Below the pieces are notes generated by a model. It was not told where the DNA came from. It worked only from the letters and a program-made list of their open reading frames with translations, and searched no databases. Made by a program: the position numbers and the translations under genes. Below, one piece after another: positions 1 to 7,851 of a stretch of 64,000 nt of DNA (positions are counted from its first letter, which is position 1; every line of letters begins with the position of its first letter). Source of the DNA: Pontibacter deserti (GTDB lineage Bacteria > Bacteroidota > Bacteroidia > Cytophagales > Hymenobacteraceae); assembly GCF_023630255.1 (NCBI RefSeq), contig NZ_JALPRS010000002.1:1-64000 (forward strand), in the 5' to 3' direction.

Positions 1-1
1 G

Positions 2-133
2 TTGGACCACTATAAAACTGTAGCTAGCGCGTTTGCCATGCCTGTCCCTGCCGGGCCAGTTGCACCAGGAGATGCAACACCATCGTTAGTCACGAGTCAG
101 GAGACTCGCGGCAGCAATAATTTGCTTAGCTGA
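2..133 (+). CDS. 3' end of a plus-strand gene cut by the window edge, product unknown
   Basis: Frame 2 is open from the first complete codon to TGA at 131-133 and gives 43 residues rich in Ala, Pro, Val, Ser and Thr. The composition looks like a flexible C-terminal tail, and no family can be recognised. Support for coding is the uninterrupted frame followed within 15 bases by a strong hairpin (148-193) that can terminate transcription from this side. The rest of the gene lies outside the window. Confidence 0.45.
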   Translation: MDHYKTVASAFAMPVPAGPVAPGDATPSLVTSQETRGSNNLLS

Positions 134-147
134 TACTATAAAACAAA

Positions 148-193
148 ACATCCTGCCACACCTGACTGAGCCAGGGGATAGATAGCAGGACGT
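148..193. terminator. bidirectional hairpin terminator
   Basis: A 9-bp arm at 148-156 pairs with 185-193 (one G-U). The loop holds a second small stem (CCTG/CAGG). There is a T run on the plus side (193-197) and an A-rich stretch on the other, so it can end both the plus-strand gene tail at 133 and the minus-strand gene at 245. Confidence 0.6.
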
Positions 194-244
194 TTTTATA
201 TACTTTTAAATTAGTGTAGTAACTGTATAATCAATAGCGTTTAC

Positions 245-985
245 TTAAAAAATGGAGATTCTATAATCTTTCAGTTTTTTATCCAGGGCCTTAGAGTCGC
301 CGCAAACCTTGTCAAGCAGTTTCCAGAAGCGGGGGCCGTGGTTCTTCTCTACCGTATGTGCCAGTTCGTGTAGAATCACGTAATCGCAGAGAGACTCAGG
401 CAGGCGCATCAGGTGCAGGTTCAGGTTAATGTTGTCCGTGTGAGAACAGCTGCCCCACCGGCTTTTGGCATTCTTGATGAATACATTCTGGTACTTAAAC
501 CCGAACCGCTCAGCAAAGAAAGCAACACGCTGTGGCAGGTATTCTTTTGCCTCTTTGCGATAAGCTTCTTCTACCGATTTACGAATAAACTTCTGCACAT
601 CCGGCTCACTTACATCTTTAAAAACAGGATAAAACACATTGATGTACCCGTTCTCTATCACGCAGCGCATATTATACTGAGCATGAGTAAGCAACCGTAG
701 TGTATGAAATCTTGTTTTAAATTCAGTGTCAGCATCGTATACCGTTAATTTGGTTTCCTGCTGCTGCATTCGGCTCTGATGCTCCTTAATCCAGTCGGCT
801 TTGGTATAGATAAGCTGCTCTGCCTTATCAAAACTGATGTGCGGAGGAACAGCCACTCTGATACCTTTCAGAGGCCTGACACTGATGCTGATGCGCTTGG
901 CTTTATCGCTGCGCTCAATCAAGACTTTCCCAATTCCATCAATATGAACATTGACAGATGAGAGTTTTAAAAAAGTTGTAGGCAC
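245..985 (-). CDS. YgjP-like (DUF45/WLM-type) zinc metallopeptidase
   Basis: Protein of 246 residues ending in the typical M48-like core of the YgjP family (PF01863): SRWGSC at 175-180, the zinc motif HELAH at 206-210 and a third His in NHGPRFW (H216). HExxH plus a distal His is the metzincin-like zinc site, with Glu207 as catalytic base. No signal peptide or membrane segment is seen, so it is probably cytoplasmic. The start is GTG at 983-985, because no upstream ATG gives a better N-terminus. It is a stand-alone minus-strand unit with its own hairpin at 148-193. Substrates are unknown for the family. Confidence 0.85.
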   Translation of the reverse strand: MPTTFLKLSSVNVHIDGIGKVLIERSDKAKRISISVRPLKGIRVAVPPHISFDKAEQLIYTKADWIKEHQSRMQQQETKLTVYDADTEFKTRFHTLRLLTHAQYNMRCVIENGYINVFYPVFKDVSEPDVQKFIRKSVEEAYRKEAKEYLPQRVAFFAERFGFKYQNVFIKNAKSRWGSCSHTDNINLNLHLMRLPESLCDYVILHELAHTVEKNHGPRFWKLLDKVCGDSKALDKKLKDYRISIF

Positions 986-1190
986 TTTGGCTAAAAGTTA
1001 AAGTACAAAATCTTTGTGTCAAATATAGATAATTATTGCGTTAGCAATCCAATATATAGCAGCGTTTTTTCTTTTTTTATTTAAATATATGTATTTGAAT
1101 TGTACTATATTTTCGGTGTTTTTATGGGTTTAAGTATGTTGCGGAGCAATTACAGAAGCCTGTAGTAAGGTAAATAAAAGACAAAAAAAA

Positions 1191-1216
1191 TGCCTGCCGT
1201 TATTACGCGGCAGGCA
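1191..1216. terminator. bidirectional terminator hairpin
   Basis: Perfect 9-bp GC-rich stem (1191-1199 with 1208-1216) flanked by an A run at 1182-1190 and a T run at 1217-1224. It ends the minus-strand pair 1244-2008. Confidence 0.8.
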
Positions 1217-1243
1217 TTTTTTTTGTATTAGTTTTTTAAACAG

Positions 1244-1447
1244 TTAGCGTATGTTGCCACCAGTTGTCATGTCGTCGTGGCTGTTTTTATGAACGCGGCT
1301 GCTATCGGTAGTATAAGAACGCAATGTTGGCTCTTTGTTAGCCGCACCTGTGCCGGCAGTTTCCGGATCTGTGTTTTGTCCTTTACTGTTTTGCTTACCA
1401 GTTGTTTTGTTTTCAGCGTTCTCGTCTTTCTTTTTATCTGGTTTCAT
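1244..1447 (-). CDS. small hydrophilic disordered protein, unknown function
   Basis: A 67-residue protein, very rich in Lys, Asn, Thr, Asp and Glu, with no hydrophobic segment; it is probably intrinsically disordered. ATG start at 1447. It lies 18 bases downstream of the DUF1232 gene on the same strand and directly before the hairpin at 1191-1216, which suggests a two-gene transcript. No family is recognised. Such short charged proteins are common next to stress or envelope genes in Bacteroidota, but no function can be assigned from the sequence. Confidence 0.6.
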   Translation of the reverse strand: MKPDKKKDENAENKTTGKQNSKGQNTDPETAGTGAANKEPTLRSYTTDSSRVHKNSHDDMTTGGNIR

Positions 1448-1465
1448 AGGTATAGTAGTTTAAGT

Positions 1466-2008
1466 TTACAATTCTGTATGCCTGTCTACTTCTACGGTAT
1501 CGCCGGAACGGTCGCTGTATTTTGGGGTACCAAATGATGAATCTGCGTTATGAGGTGCGTTGTTATGTGCTGCTTGGCGCTGTTGCTCCTGGTGCATCTG
1601 GTCCCATTCTTTAAATCGGTCCAGCTCTGTTTTTATACTGGTCATAAACCAGGCAAGCAAACTGGCATCATCCAGCAAACCTATCACAGGTATAAAATCA
1701 GGGATGACATCAATAGGAGTGATAAAGTATATGATTACGGCTACACCGCCTATCAACGTAGTGGTCGGAATACCTTTATACTCGCCGGCAACCGCTGACT
1801 TTATCATACGAGATAGTAGCTGAAGGTTTTCCCAGGCTTCGGCGGCCAGGGTGCCTACACTCTTTTTAGCCGTAGCTTTTTTGAAGGCATCGTTCAGTAG
1901 CTTTGTTACTTCTGCAGGGTGCTTCAGGTATCTTTCGGCTTTTGCCAGGAGCGTCTTAAAAAAAGAGCTTTGTGAAATGTTTTTACCGTCGGGTGCCTGG
2001 TTATTCAT
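1466..2008 (-). CDS. DUF1232 (YkvA-like) membrane protein
   Basis: 180 residues. The central part (about 80-130) matches the DUF1232/YkvA pattern: a hydrophobic stretch running into ITPIDVIPDFIPVIGLLDDASLL, characteristic of the family. One or two short membrane segments are likely at 84-97 and 105-122. The N-terminal 70 residues are charged and helical; the tail is Gln/His/Asn-rich. The family's role is unknown. It probably forms an operon with the small gene at 1244-1447, 18 bases downstream. ATG at 2008. Confidence 0.85.
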   Translation of the reverse strand: MNNQAPDGKNISQSSFFKTLLAKAERYLKHPAEVTKLLNDAFKKATAKKSVGTLAAEAWENLQLLSRMIKSAVAGEYKGIPTTTLIGGVAVIIYFITPIDVIPDFIPVIGLLDDASLLAWFMTSIKTELDRFKEWDQMHQEQQRQAAHNNAPHNADSSFGTPKYSDRSGDTVEVDRHTEL

Positions 2009-2142
2009 GAGTTTTGGGTTGTTTGTGTTAAGTAATTAGCTGATTTATACTTGCCGGTATTTGGGTGCAAAGTTGGCTAAAGTAATGCTAACCTTCCTAT
2101 ACTTTAGAGATATAAAATTGTTGTAAATCCCCGGAAATAAAA

Positions 2143-2168
2143 AAGCCTTGCAGGTGGCTGCAAGGCTT
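2143..2168 (-). terminator. terminator of the NlpC/P60 gene
   Basis: Perfect 10-bp stem (AAGCCTTGCA) with a 6-base loop. On the minus strand it is followed by a run of T (plus-strand A run 2139-2144). It lies 23 bases after the stop of the gene at 2191. Confidence 0.8.
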
Positions 2169-2190
2169 GCTATAGAATTTAATCTTATAC

Positions 2191-2835
2191 TTAATTTACA
2201 CGGCCGCCGGCATAGTAGGTTCTGCTATAAAATTTCTCTTTTAATGAGCTTACCATAACACCGCCATTTGTGGCAGAATGGATAAACTTACCGTTTTTCA
2301 GGTAAATGCCTACATGGAAGATGGGCTGCTTTGGGCCACGCTTAAAGAAAACAAGGTCGCCGGTGCGGAGGTTGCCTTTTTTTATACGCTTCACATCCTG
2401 GTACATAGAGTGCGAGCTGCGGCTTAACCTGATGCCATATACTTCGCGGTAAATGCTTGTAACAAAGCCAGAGCAATCAGTGCCTCTCTTAGATCCGCTG
2501 CCATAGCGGTAAGGCGTGCCTAGCCAGCCAGCTACAGTTTCTACCAGGTTCTTGTTTTTACTGGTGGCAAACTGCATACGCAGTTTTTTAGAGTAAAATG
2601 CTTCTGACTCTGGTTTAGGGGCAGGTGCTGGTTCTGGCTCTGGCTCCGGAAGCTTAACCAGTGGGTCTTTGGCAATAAGAGCAGAAGTAAGATCTTCACC
2701 GGAATTTATGGCGTAAGGTGTGATGTCTGCAACAGGCTCAGGCAGATTTGCCGACTCTGCTGGCGTTACTTCGTAAAAGTAAGACAGGATAAGCGAAAAG
2801 GCCGCCAGGATACATAAAATAAAGGTCTTTCTCAT
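2191..2835 (-). CDS. NlpC/P60 family cell-wall endopeptidase
   Basis: 214 residues. An N-terminal signal-anchor (residues 4-20) is followed by a Pro/Glu-rich spacer (about 61-77), then an NlpC/P60 cysteine-peptidase domain (about 98-212). The catalytic triad is visible: Cys121 in TDCSGF, His174 in HVGIY and His186 in IHSA. Members cut the D-gamma-glutamyl-diaminopimelate bond in peptidoglycan peptides, so this enzyme probably acts in the periplasm on murein turnover. It is monocistronic, with a candidate Bacteroidota promoter at 2959-2966 and a terminator at 2143-2168. Confidence 0.92.
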   Translation of the reverse strand: MRKTFILCILAAFSLILSYFYEVTPAESANLPEPVADITPYAINSGEDLTSALIAKDPLVKLPEPEPEPAPAPKPESEAFYSKKLRMQFATSKNKNLVETVAGWLGTPYRYGSGSKRGTDCSGFVTSIYREVYGIRLSRSSHSMYQDVKRIKKGNLRTGDLVFFKRGPKQPIFHVGIYLKNGKFIHSATNGGVMVSSLKEKFYSRTYYAGGRVN

Positions 2836-2958
2836 AGGGTTTGGCTAGTTAAATCCTGCACTGTGCAGGCAAACAGTTTCACCATATTTAAGCAGCAGCT
2901 TTTGCACTGAAATTGGCTTTTAATTATAAAGTTGCCAATTGTATTCTGCTGCTGCGGG

Positions 2959-2966
2959 CAAAAATA
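2959..2966 (-). promoter_or_regulatory. candidate -7 box of the NlpC/P60 gene
   Basis: The minus strand reads TATTTTTG, an exact TAnnTTTG. A TTTG lies 20 bases upstream, close to the expected -33 spacing. The leader would be about 120 bases. Confidence 0.4.
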
Positions 2967-3116
2967 AGTACAATTATTTTAACAGCCAAACCCGATGATT
3001 ATTGCATTCGCTTATAAATTAGATACTTTCACCCAGCTTTTTATACCCTTAGCCCCGCTGGATATAAGTATAGTTTTGATTGATATTGGAAAAGGTATAA
3101 AATATTTTTTTGTAGA

Positions 3117-3494
3117 GTGGATTATAAAATTGTAGAAAAATCTCCGTTTGCCCGGATTGCCCGCATGGTTTTAAAGAGCCGAAACGTTGCCATGGTACTG
3201 GGCAAAAGTATACACCTTAGCGGCGTAGACCGCGAAACTTTTTTAGAGGATAAGGGCTGGGTAGAGCATGAACTGTGCCATATCAGGCAGTTTCAGGAGC
3301 ATGGGTATGTACGGTTTTTGTGGCTATACCTGAAGGAGAGCTACAGGGTAGGGTATTATAACAATAAGTATGAAGTAGAGGCCCGTGAAGCCGGGAACAA
3401 ACACAAGCGCCACCAAATGGCTGCCAAAAAAGAAGCCGGCGAAGTAAAACCCTCTGGCTTACCGCTACCGGCTGATGTTAAGAAGAAAGTATAA
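3117..3494 (+). CDS. small HExxH-motif protein, putative metallopeptidase-like
   Basis: 125 residues with a GTG start at 3117. The core WVEHELCHIRQFQEHG (residues 48-63) holds an HExxH zinc motif (51-55), and the conserved-looking YEVEAREAG downstream could supply a third ligand (Glu). The order resembles small DUF4157-like proteins, but it is far shorter than a normal protease, with a basic Lys-rich tail. No signal peptide is evident. It is divergent from the NlpC gene. Enzymatic activity is an inference from the motif only. Confidence 0.75.
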   Translation: MDYKIVEKSPFARIARMVLKSRNVAMVLGKSIHLSGVDRETFLEDKGWVEHELCHIRQFQEHGYVRFLWLYLKESYRVGYYNNKYEVEAREAGNKHKRHQMAAKKEAGEVKPSGLPLPADVKKKV

Positions 3495-3511
3495 ACTGGT
3501 AAGAGTTGCCT

Positions 3512-4000
3512 TTACTTTATACCTGCGCCGCCTAAAATCTCAAGTACCTGGCCTTTCTGCGGCGGGCCGGCAAGTATAGGCATTGCCTGTGCGATCAGTT
3601 CTCTTACACCTGCTACTTTTAGTGAGTTGTCATGGTCTTCTTTGCTATCCCAAGCCTCTGTTACCCAAACAGCATTATTATCATCCTTGTCTATACTTAC
3701 CAGGTATAGTTGGCAACCCTTAGCTGTTGATACCAGTTTAGCTGCCTCTAAAAGTATAGCTGCTAATTTATCTCTGTTGCCTTCTGTGGCACTAAGTTTT
3801 CCATGTAAGCCGTAGCGGGTGGTCATGTTGGTAGTTGGTTTGTGGTTAAGGGTATTAGTTTCATGTTTAACTTGCTGGTATGCCAAGCCAATGCTTTTAT
3901 TCTCTACTGCCGTGGTTGAGTTGATCTTTTCTGCCGCTTTGGGAGAGCAGGCACCTAAAGCTCCAAATAGTAGAACTACTAAAATTTTCTTAGCTTCCAT
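3512..4000 (-). CDS. lipoprotein with antibiotic-biosynthesis-monooxygenase (ABM) domain
   Basis: 162 residues. A lipoprotein signal ends in LGAC (lipobox cysteine 18). After a linker, residues about 62-155 form an ABM-type ferredoxin-like fold (PF03992): the GLHGKLSATEGNRDKLAAILLEAA start, the central LVSIDKDDNNAVWVTEAWDSKEDHDNS strand-helix and the AxAxPxLAGPPQ end. ABM proteins include quinol monooxygenases and many small-molecule-binding proteins. A membrane-anchored ABM protein is typical of Bacteroidota but has no defined substrate. It is convergent with the gene at 3117. Confidence 0.85.
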   Translation of the reverse strand: MEAKKILVVLLFGALGACSPKAAEKINSTTAVENKSIGLAYQQVKHETNTLNHKPTTNMTTRYGLHGKLSATEGNRDKLAAILLEAAKLVSTAKGCQLYLVSIDKDDNNAVWVTEAWDSKEDHDNSLKVAGVRELIAQAMPILAGPPQKGQVLEILGGAGIK

Positions 4001-4025
4001 TTATTCTATTAATTACTGAATGCCC

Positions 4026-4088
4026 CTAACGGACTGGTGTGGACGTAGTGCAAGGCGTCAGCCGAAGCATAGAGTACACACCTGGTTA
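4026..4088 (-). other. attC-like folded site downstream of the secreted-protein gene
   Basis: Read on the minus strand the site starts TAAC (4088-4085) and ends GTTA (4030-4027). Between them is an imperfect inverted repeat (CAGGTGTGTAC against GTCCACACCAG, plus a looser inner stem) and a roughly 20-base loop region. This is the architecture of integron attC sites (outer R boxes, imperfect inner arms with unpaired bases), but the R boxes match the RYYYAAC/GTTRRRY consensus only partly. It lies 14 bases after the stop of the gene at 4102. Confidence 0.5.
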
Positions 4089-4101
4089 CCTAATTTTATT
4101 T

Positions 4102-4737
4102 TTAGTTTTTGATCATGTAAATGCCGCCATAACTGTACTCTCCTTTCGGGAGCCTGCCTAAAAAACCAGCAAAAAACTTATTAAGGGTAAACTCTTTATC
4201 AAGCGACTCCAAAATCTTTCTTACACTTATAATCTCAGGTAAGCTTCCATCTTGGTATCTCTCACTTTCAGGCTCCCAATAGGAATACAGGCGATATACT
4301 TCATTCTTCCCAATTTCAAAAACGTAGGTTGTTCCGTCAAGTCCCTGAGGATAGTTCTGTATTTCTTCAGAGTCAGGCAAGGTCTCAATGTTAAACGCTT
4401 TGAGTGTGTCCATGAGCGATAAAACCTTTTGGCCTGGAATCTTAATTTTGTGTACAAGCAATTCACTCTTTGGTTTTCTCTTGCTCCCAAAATGCTTGGT
4501 CGCAAAATTCACTATTTGTCCGTCATAAGTAGAATCGTTGTATTGTACTAGCTCCACTACCTGGTAGTCTCTCCAAATCCGATAAGCTTTTTGATATTCA
4601 GCGGTATCTAATTTAGCCATCCCCAATTCCTTTACATCTTTATCACGAATGGACTTCCAATAGGATTGAGTTTCGGTTAGCTGTCCGAATGCAGAGCAAC
4701 TTATGAGAAGGCTAAGTATAAGGAGTAGCAATTTCAT
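4102..4737 (-). CDS. secreted protein of unknown function (cassette-like gene)
   Basis: 211 residues with a Sec signal peptide (MKLLLLILSLLISCSAFGQ, cut near residue 19). The mature part is mixed alpha/beta, acidic and Tyr-rich, with no recognised domain. It could alternatively be a lipoprotein using the Cys at position 14, but the AFGQ end fits signal peptidase I. The stop is followed almost at once by an attC-like structure (4026-4088), which suggests a mobile gene cassette of the gene-plus-recombination-site type. No regulator or partner is adjacent. Confidence 0.75.
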   Translation of the reverse strand: MKLLLLILSLLISCSAFGQLTETQSYWKSIRDKDVKELGMAKLDTAEYQKAYRIWRDYQVVELVQYNDSTYDGQIVNFATKHFGSKRKPKSELLVHKIKIPGQKVLSLMDTLKAFNIETLPDSEEIQNYPQGLDGTTYVFEIGKNEVYRLYSYWEPESERYQDGSLPEIISVRKILESLDKEFTLNKFFAGFLGRLPKGEYSYGGIYMIKN

Positions 4738-4991
4738 GACTTATAATTTTAGGTAACTACCAAATAAACAAGATCTCACGCTTATGAGCACTATATGCGT
4801 AAAGCATCCACTTTAAATTTTAAGCGGCTCTCATAAATATAGCTGTTAATCTAATTCAAGAGTTTTGTGCAGGAAGAGGGAAACTCAAGAATAAACTTAC
4901 TAACTCTAATTCTTGCTGCACTACCGCTTGTTGCTTCCAGTGGCTTGCCATATATACTCCCCTGCTAAGGCTTTTAATAAGACGAAGGTGT

Positions 4992-5717
4992 TTATTGATT
5001 AACTTCCTCAGCTATAAGAACAAGAGTTTTATTATACTTTTCAATCACACTATCATACTTAGCCATAATTTCATTCAGACTAGCAGAATGCCTCAGGTTA
5101 TTTTGTATTTGTGGCTCACGAAGCACATGCTCCCAATTTCCGTTATTGTTCTTATCCTGGATTAAGAAAGTATTTATGGCTGGCTCCAGCTTTTCCCTTT
5201 TATAGTCGTTCATGTCTGCGTTCAGAAGGTTCAGCCAGGGAATGTCTTCCTGATAGAGCTCCAGAATGTTGTTCAGCAACTTTTTGTTTTCAATAATACC
5301 CAGTTTACCAGATGCTTTTAGACCTTCGTACCTACTGTTGTTCGAATTAAAATGAGTAGTGTTATACATAACCCACTTGTATTGCTTTAAACTATCTTGC
5401 TGCAGAGGCGACCCATAAGCAACATTGTAAAAATAATCGAACCCCTTTTTTACGTTTCTATAGGTTTTAACATCACCTCCCAACTCCGTCAGGTCCTTTT
5501 GCATATCTATTTGCAGGCCTATCAGAAATTCTCTCTCCTCCTGTTTTACATGGTTATGTTCACTCCAATTATGCAGCCACAGCGATAGTGTTATAGCAAA
5601 AACGATAATCCCGATTTCAATTAAAGTCTCTTTAAGCTTGTGCTTCCAGCCGGTTTGAGGATTTTTCATTATGTTATAAACTGCTTTGGTGTGTTTTACA
5701 ACTTCTAATTCAGCCAT
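4992..5717 (-). CDS. DUF6090-like single-pass membrane protein
   Basis: 241 residues. A short cytoplasmic N-terminus, one hydrophobic segment (about 31-47, IEIGIIVFAITLSLWLHNW) and a following HNWSEH with charged EEREFL stretch resemble the DUF6090 group of Bacteroidota proteins, whose pattern is one TM segment followed by a long helical domain outside the membrane. The remaining 190 residues are helical and charged, with repeated Asn/Lys. Function unknown. It sits in the accessory stretch 4.0-6.8 kb; no attC-like site was recognised directly after its stop. The family assignment is by eye. Confidence 0.72.
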   Translation of the reverse strand: MAELEVVKHTKAVYNIMKNPQTGWKHKLKETLIEIGIIVFAITLSLWLHNWSEHNHVKQEEREFLIGLQIDMQKDLTELGGDVKTYRNVKKGFDYFYNVAYGSPLQQDSLKQYKWVMYNTTHFNSNNSRYEGLKASGKLGIIENKKLLNNILELYQEDIPWLNLLNADMNDYKREKLEPAINTFLIQDKNNNGNWEHVLREPQIQNNLRHSASLNEIMAKYDSVIEKYNKTLVLIAEEVNQ

Positions 5718-5991
5718 AGTTTTATTTTATAAAACAAATATATTGTTTTACAGATATTATTTATGAATTCAGATCAATGAAATAAATACATGTAAGGCTG
5801 AAAAAAGAGAGATTAAAATATAGCTGGGCTGCTTTCTTAATGGTGAGAAGAGACATCAAAGTAATTAAGATAAGAGCCGGAGGTACTTAAAGTCCTTTCT
5901 CTATTGTAAGCACATTTTTGCCAAAGCCTACAACTATAAGTATAGCCAGAACAGTTGCTGGTAGATGTAGGCACCCACCAAAGACGGTTTA

Positions 5992-6123
5992 ACCTAACGC
6001 CCCTTGATATGGCTTGTAGCGGTATTCGAAGCACTTTCCTGATCGCTTGAAACGAAATGGGCTAAGAGTTTAAAACATTGAATTTAGCATTTCATCCGCT
6101 ATATGTTATATGCAATGTTAGGC
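5992..6123 (-). other. attC-like recombination site downstream of the CPBP gene
   Basis: On the minus strand a GCCTAAC box (6123-6117) opens the site and GTTAGGT (5998-5992) closes it. Both fit the integron R-box consensus (RYYYAAC and GTTRRRY). Inside, 6096-6111 and 6007-6022 form an imperfect 16-bp inverted repeat with about 12 matches and centrally unpaired bases. Total length is 132 bases, within the 57-141 range of known attC sites. The stop codon TAA of the CPBP gene lies inside the first R box, as in many gene cassettes. Confidence 0.62.
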
Positions 6124-6834
6124 ATAGCTTTTTTCTGTTACAGCAATTAATCCTGGTTGCTCTTTTACAAAAAATTTGACGTAAATCAATACTAAAACAG
6201 GAACTAGTATCAATCCACTAACAAAATTTAAAAGCGAAGTCCAATCTGTCAATTCATTTCCGCCTTTTGAAATGAGCACTAATTTGCCCAATGGGCCATT
6301 TGAAAATATCGTATTGTAAATAAAATTCCAACCCAGATGAAGTCCGAAAGGTAACATGATGGATTTGGTTTTCGAAAAAGCCCAAGCCCAAGCATAACCC
6401 ATTAATCCAGTTCCGATAAAAACCAAAACCATAGCCATTATATTACCTAAAACTCCGTAAGAGAACCAATGGTAAATTCCGAACGAAATTGCGGAAATCA
6501 AAATACTTTTCCTTGAGCCTATTCTTTGGATGAGAATAAATAATAAAGCTCCTCGAAAAATAAATTCCTCTGTCAAAACAGATCTAATATCCCACCAAAA
6601 TGATTTTAGAACAATTTTGCCCGTGACATTTTCATTCAATATCCAAACCGACGATTTTAGATATGCTTCTAAATATTGGACAAGAACACAGAGTATTGCA
6701 GTAATTAAAAATCCGATTAAGAATTGTTTTAATCTTTTGGCTGCTGGAAGAAGCCCTAATGCTAAAATATTCTTCTTTTCAATTAAATATAAAAGCAACC
6801 ACGAAATAGCAATTGCGAATAGAACTCCTATCAT
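6118..6834 (-). CDS. CPBP-family intramembrane glutamic endopeptidase (Abi/Rce1-like)
   Basis: 238 residues with six to seven hydrophobic segments. The three catalytic motifs of the CPBP/Rce1 family are present: EExxxR (Glu89, Glu90, Arg94), FxxxH (FGIYH, His122) and HxxxN (His166, Asn170). Family members cleave peptides within the membrane, for example CAAX-like or bacteriocin-immunity substrates; the target here is unknown. The gene is visibly more AT-rich than its neighbours and poor in the AGTATA/CTATAG words common elsewhere. Its stop lies inside an attC-like site. Together these suggest acquisition as a cassette. ATG at 6834. Confidence 0.88.
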   Translation of the reverse strand: MIGVLFAIAISWLLLYLIEKKNILALGLLPAAKRLKQFLIGFLITAILCVLVQYLEAYLKSSVWILNENVTGKIVLKSFWWDIRSVLTEEFIFRGALLFILIQRIGSRKSILISAISFGIYHWFSYGVLGNIMAMVLVFIGTGLMGYAWAWAFSKTKSIMLPFGLHLGWNFIYNTIFSNGPLGKLVLISKGGNELTDWTSLLNFVSGLILVPVLVLIYVKFFVKEQPGLIAVTEKSYA

Positions 6835-7140
6835 TTAGTTGATTGGTTTTAAATTATGCCTTAACTCCCAGCTAAACGAAAACATATGCTTATCTGCACT
6901 ATAGGTGAAGGTAGTGTTATTGATTGTCCATGTGCTGTTATGATAGAACAGCTAAGGTAGACAATATATAAACTATAAGATATAAATCTATAAAGTCAGG
7001 GGTTTTAGTTGCAGGTAAAGCTTTAGAGCAATGGCTGGTGCCGAAATTTGAGGAATGATGTGACCGCACTCTTAGGTAAAGTATAAAGCCTGAATGAGCT
7101 GCGTTATAACGAGAGTATATGCGTTTATATTCGGGTACAT
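6835..7140. other. gene-free gap
   Basis: About 300 bases without a convincing gene; a 72-codon minus-strand frame here has unlikely composition. On the minus strand GTTAAGGC (near 6857-6864) resembles an R box with one extra base and could mark the upstream edge of the CPBP cassette. This is a weak signal. The gap ends in the terminator at 7141-7190. Confidence 0.35.
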
Positions 7141-7190
7141 TAAAGTATAAAAGCACCTGCCAACTAAATGACAGGTGCTTTTATACTTTA
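7141..7190. terminator. terminator with perfect 19-bp stem
   Basis: 7141-7159 pairs perfectly with 7172-7190 around a 12-base loop. The stem includes TAAAGTATAAAAGCACCTG, that is, the abundant AGTATAAA word plus a GC clamp, giving T-rich ends on both strands. It closes the minus-strand operon starting at 8340. Confidence 0.8.
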
Positions 7191-7207
7191 ATCTATAGTT
7201 TGCCGGG

Positions 7208-7840
7208 TTATGCTTCGCGCCACTTAATGGTGCAGCCTATGGCTTTGGTGTTGGGCTGGCTCACTGTCTTGCCGGCTACCAACTCATTAAGAGCGGCTTC
7301 GGCGTATTTTTTTTGTACCTCGTCTGGCTCGCGGCTGTTGTCGTCTATAGTACCAATGTAAGCTACTTTATACTTGCCGTCTTTCTGTTTCTGCACAATG
7401 TAGAGGTGCGGTGTGCGGGTTGCGCCGTAAGTTTTGGTAATCTCCTGGGTTTCGTCGTGCAGGTACGCAAACGGGAAGTTCTTTTCTTTGGCGCGCTGCT
7501 GCATATGAGCATAAGAGTCTTTCGGAGATACGCTTACATCGTTCGGGTTAATGGCAATAACCGGGTAGCCTTTAGGTGCATACTTTTTGTGCAGGGCAAT
7601 TATGCGGTCTTCGTAAGCTACAGAGTAAGGGCAGGTGTTGCAGGTAAAGGTAACTATAAAGCCTTTCGCATCCTTATAGCTGGCCATCGATACCATTTTG
7701 CCATCCACGTTCTTCAGTTTAAAGTCGCGGGCTGTGTCGCCAACCTGGTAGCCGTTGTTATCAGCCGGAGTTGCAGCAAGCAAAATGCCCAGCACCAGCA
7801 GGCAGAAAGTGTACATCAGGGGTAAGATCGGTTTTTTCAT
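7208..7840 (-). CDS. thioredoxin-fold redoxin (AhpC/TSA-TlpA type), secreted
   Basis: 210 residues. An N-terminal signal peptide or anchor (residues 5-24) is followed by a redoxin domain (about 33-180). The active site is CNTCPYS (Cys67, Cys70), and the cis-proline region is TRTPHLYIV. A further conserved-looking GCTIKWR sits at the extreme C-terminus. This matches a Bacteroidota family annotated as thioredoxin-family or redoxin proteins acting on periplasmic thiols; the precise substrate is unknown. It follows the TlpA-like gene with an 11-base gap on the same strand, so the two are probably co-transcribed and act together. Confidence 0.88.
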   Translation of the reverse strand: MKKPILPLMYTFCLLVLGILLAATPADNNGYQVGDTARDFKLKNVDGKMVSMASYKDAKGFIVTFTCNTCPYSVAYEDRIIALHKKYAPKGYPVIAINPNDVSVSPKDSYAHMQQRAKEKNFPFAYLHDETQEITKTYGATRTPHLYIVQKQKDGKYKVAYIGTIDDNSREPDEVQKKYAEAALNELVAGKTVSQPNTKAIGCTIKWREA

Positions 7841-7851
7841 AGAAGTATAGG

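Noticed and set aside
4738-4991. Possible third attC-like site between 4102 and 4992
   Set aside because: Only a weak TTATGAGC/GCTCTCATAA inverted repeat; no matching R boxes.
5837-6034. 65-codon minus-strand frame upstream of 4992
   Set aside because: It overlaps the attC-like site and has no signal, domain or composition of a real protein; probably a chance frame.
6938-7156. 72-codon minus-strand frame in the gap before the redoxin operon
   Set aside because: Low-quality composition, no start context, and it overlaps the terminator at 7141-7190.
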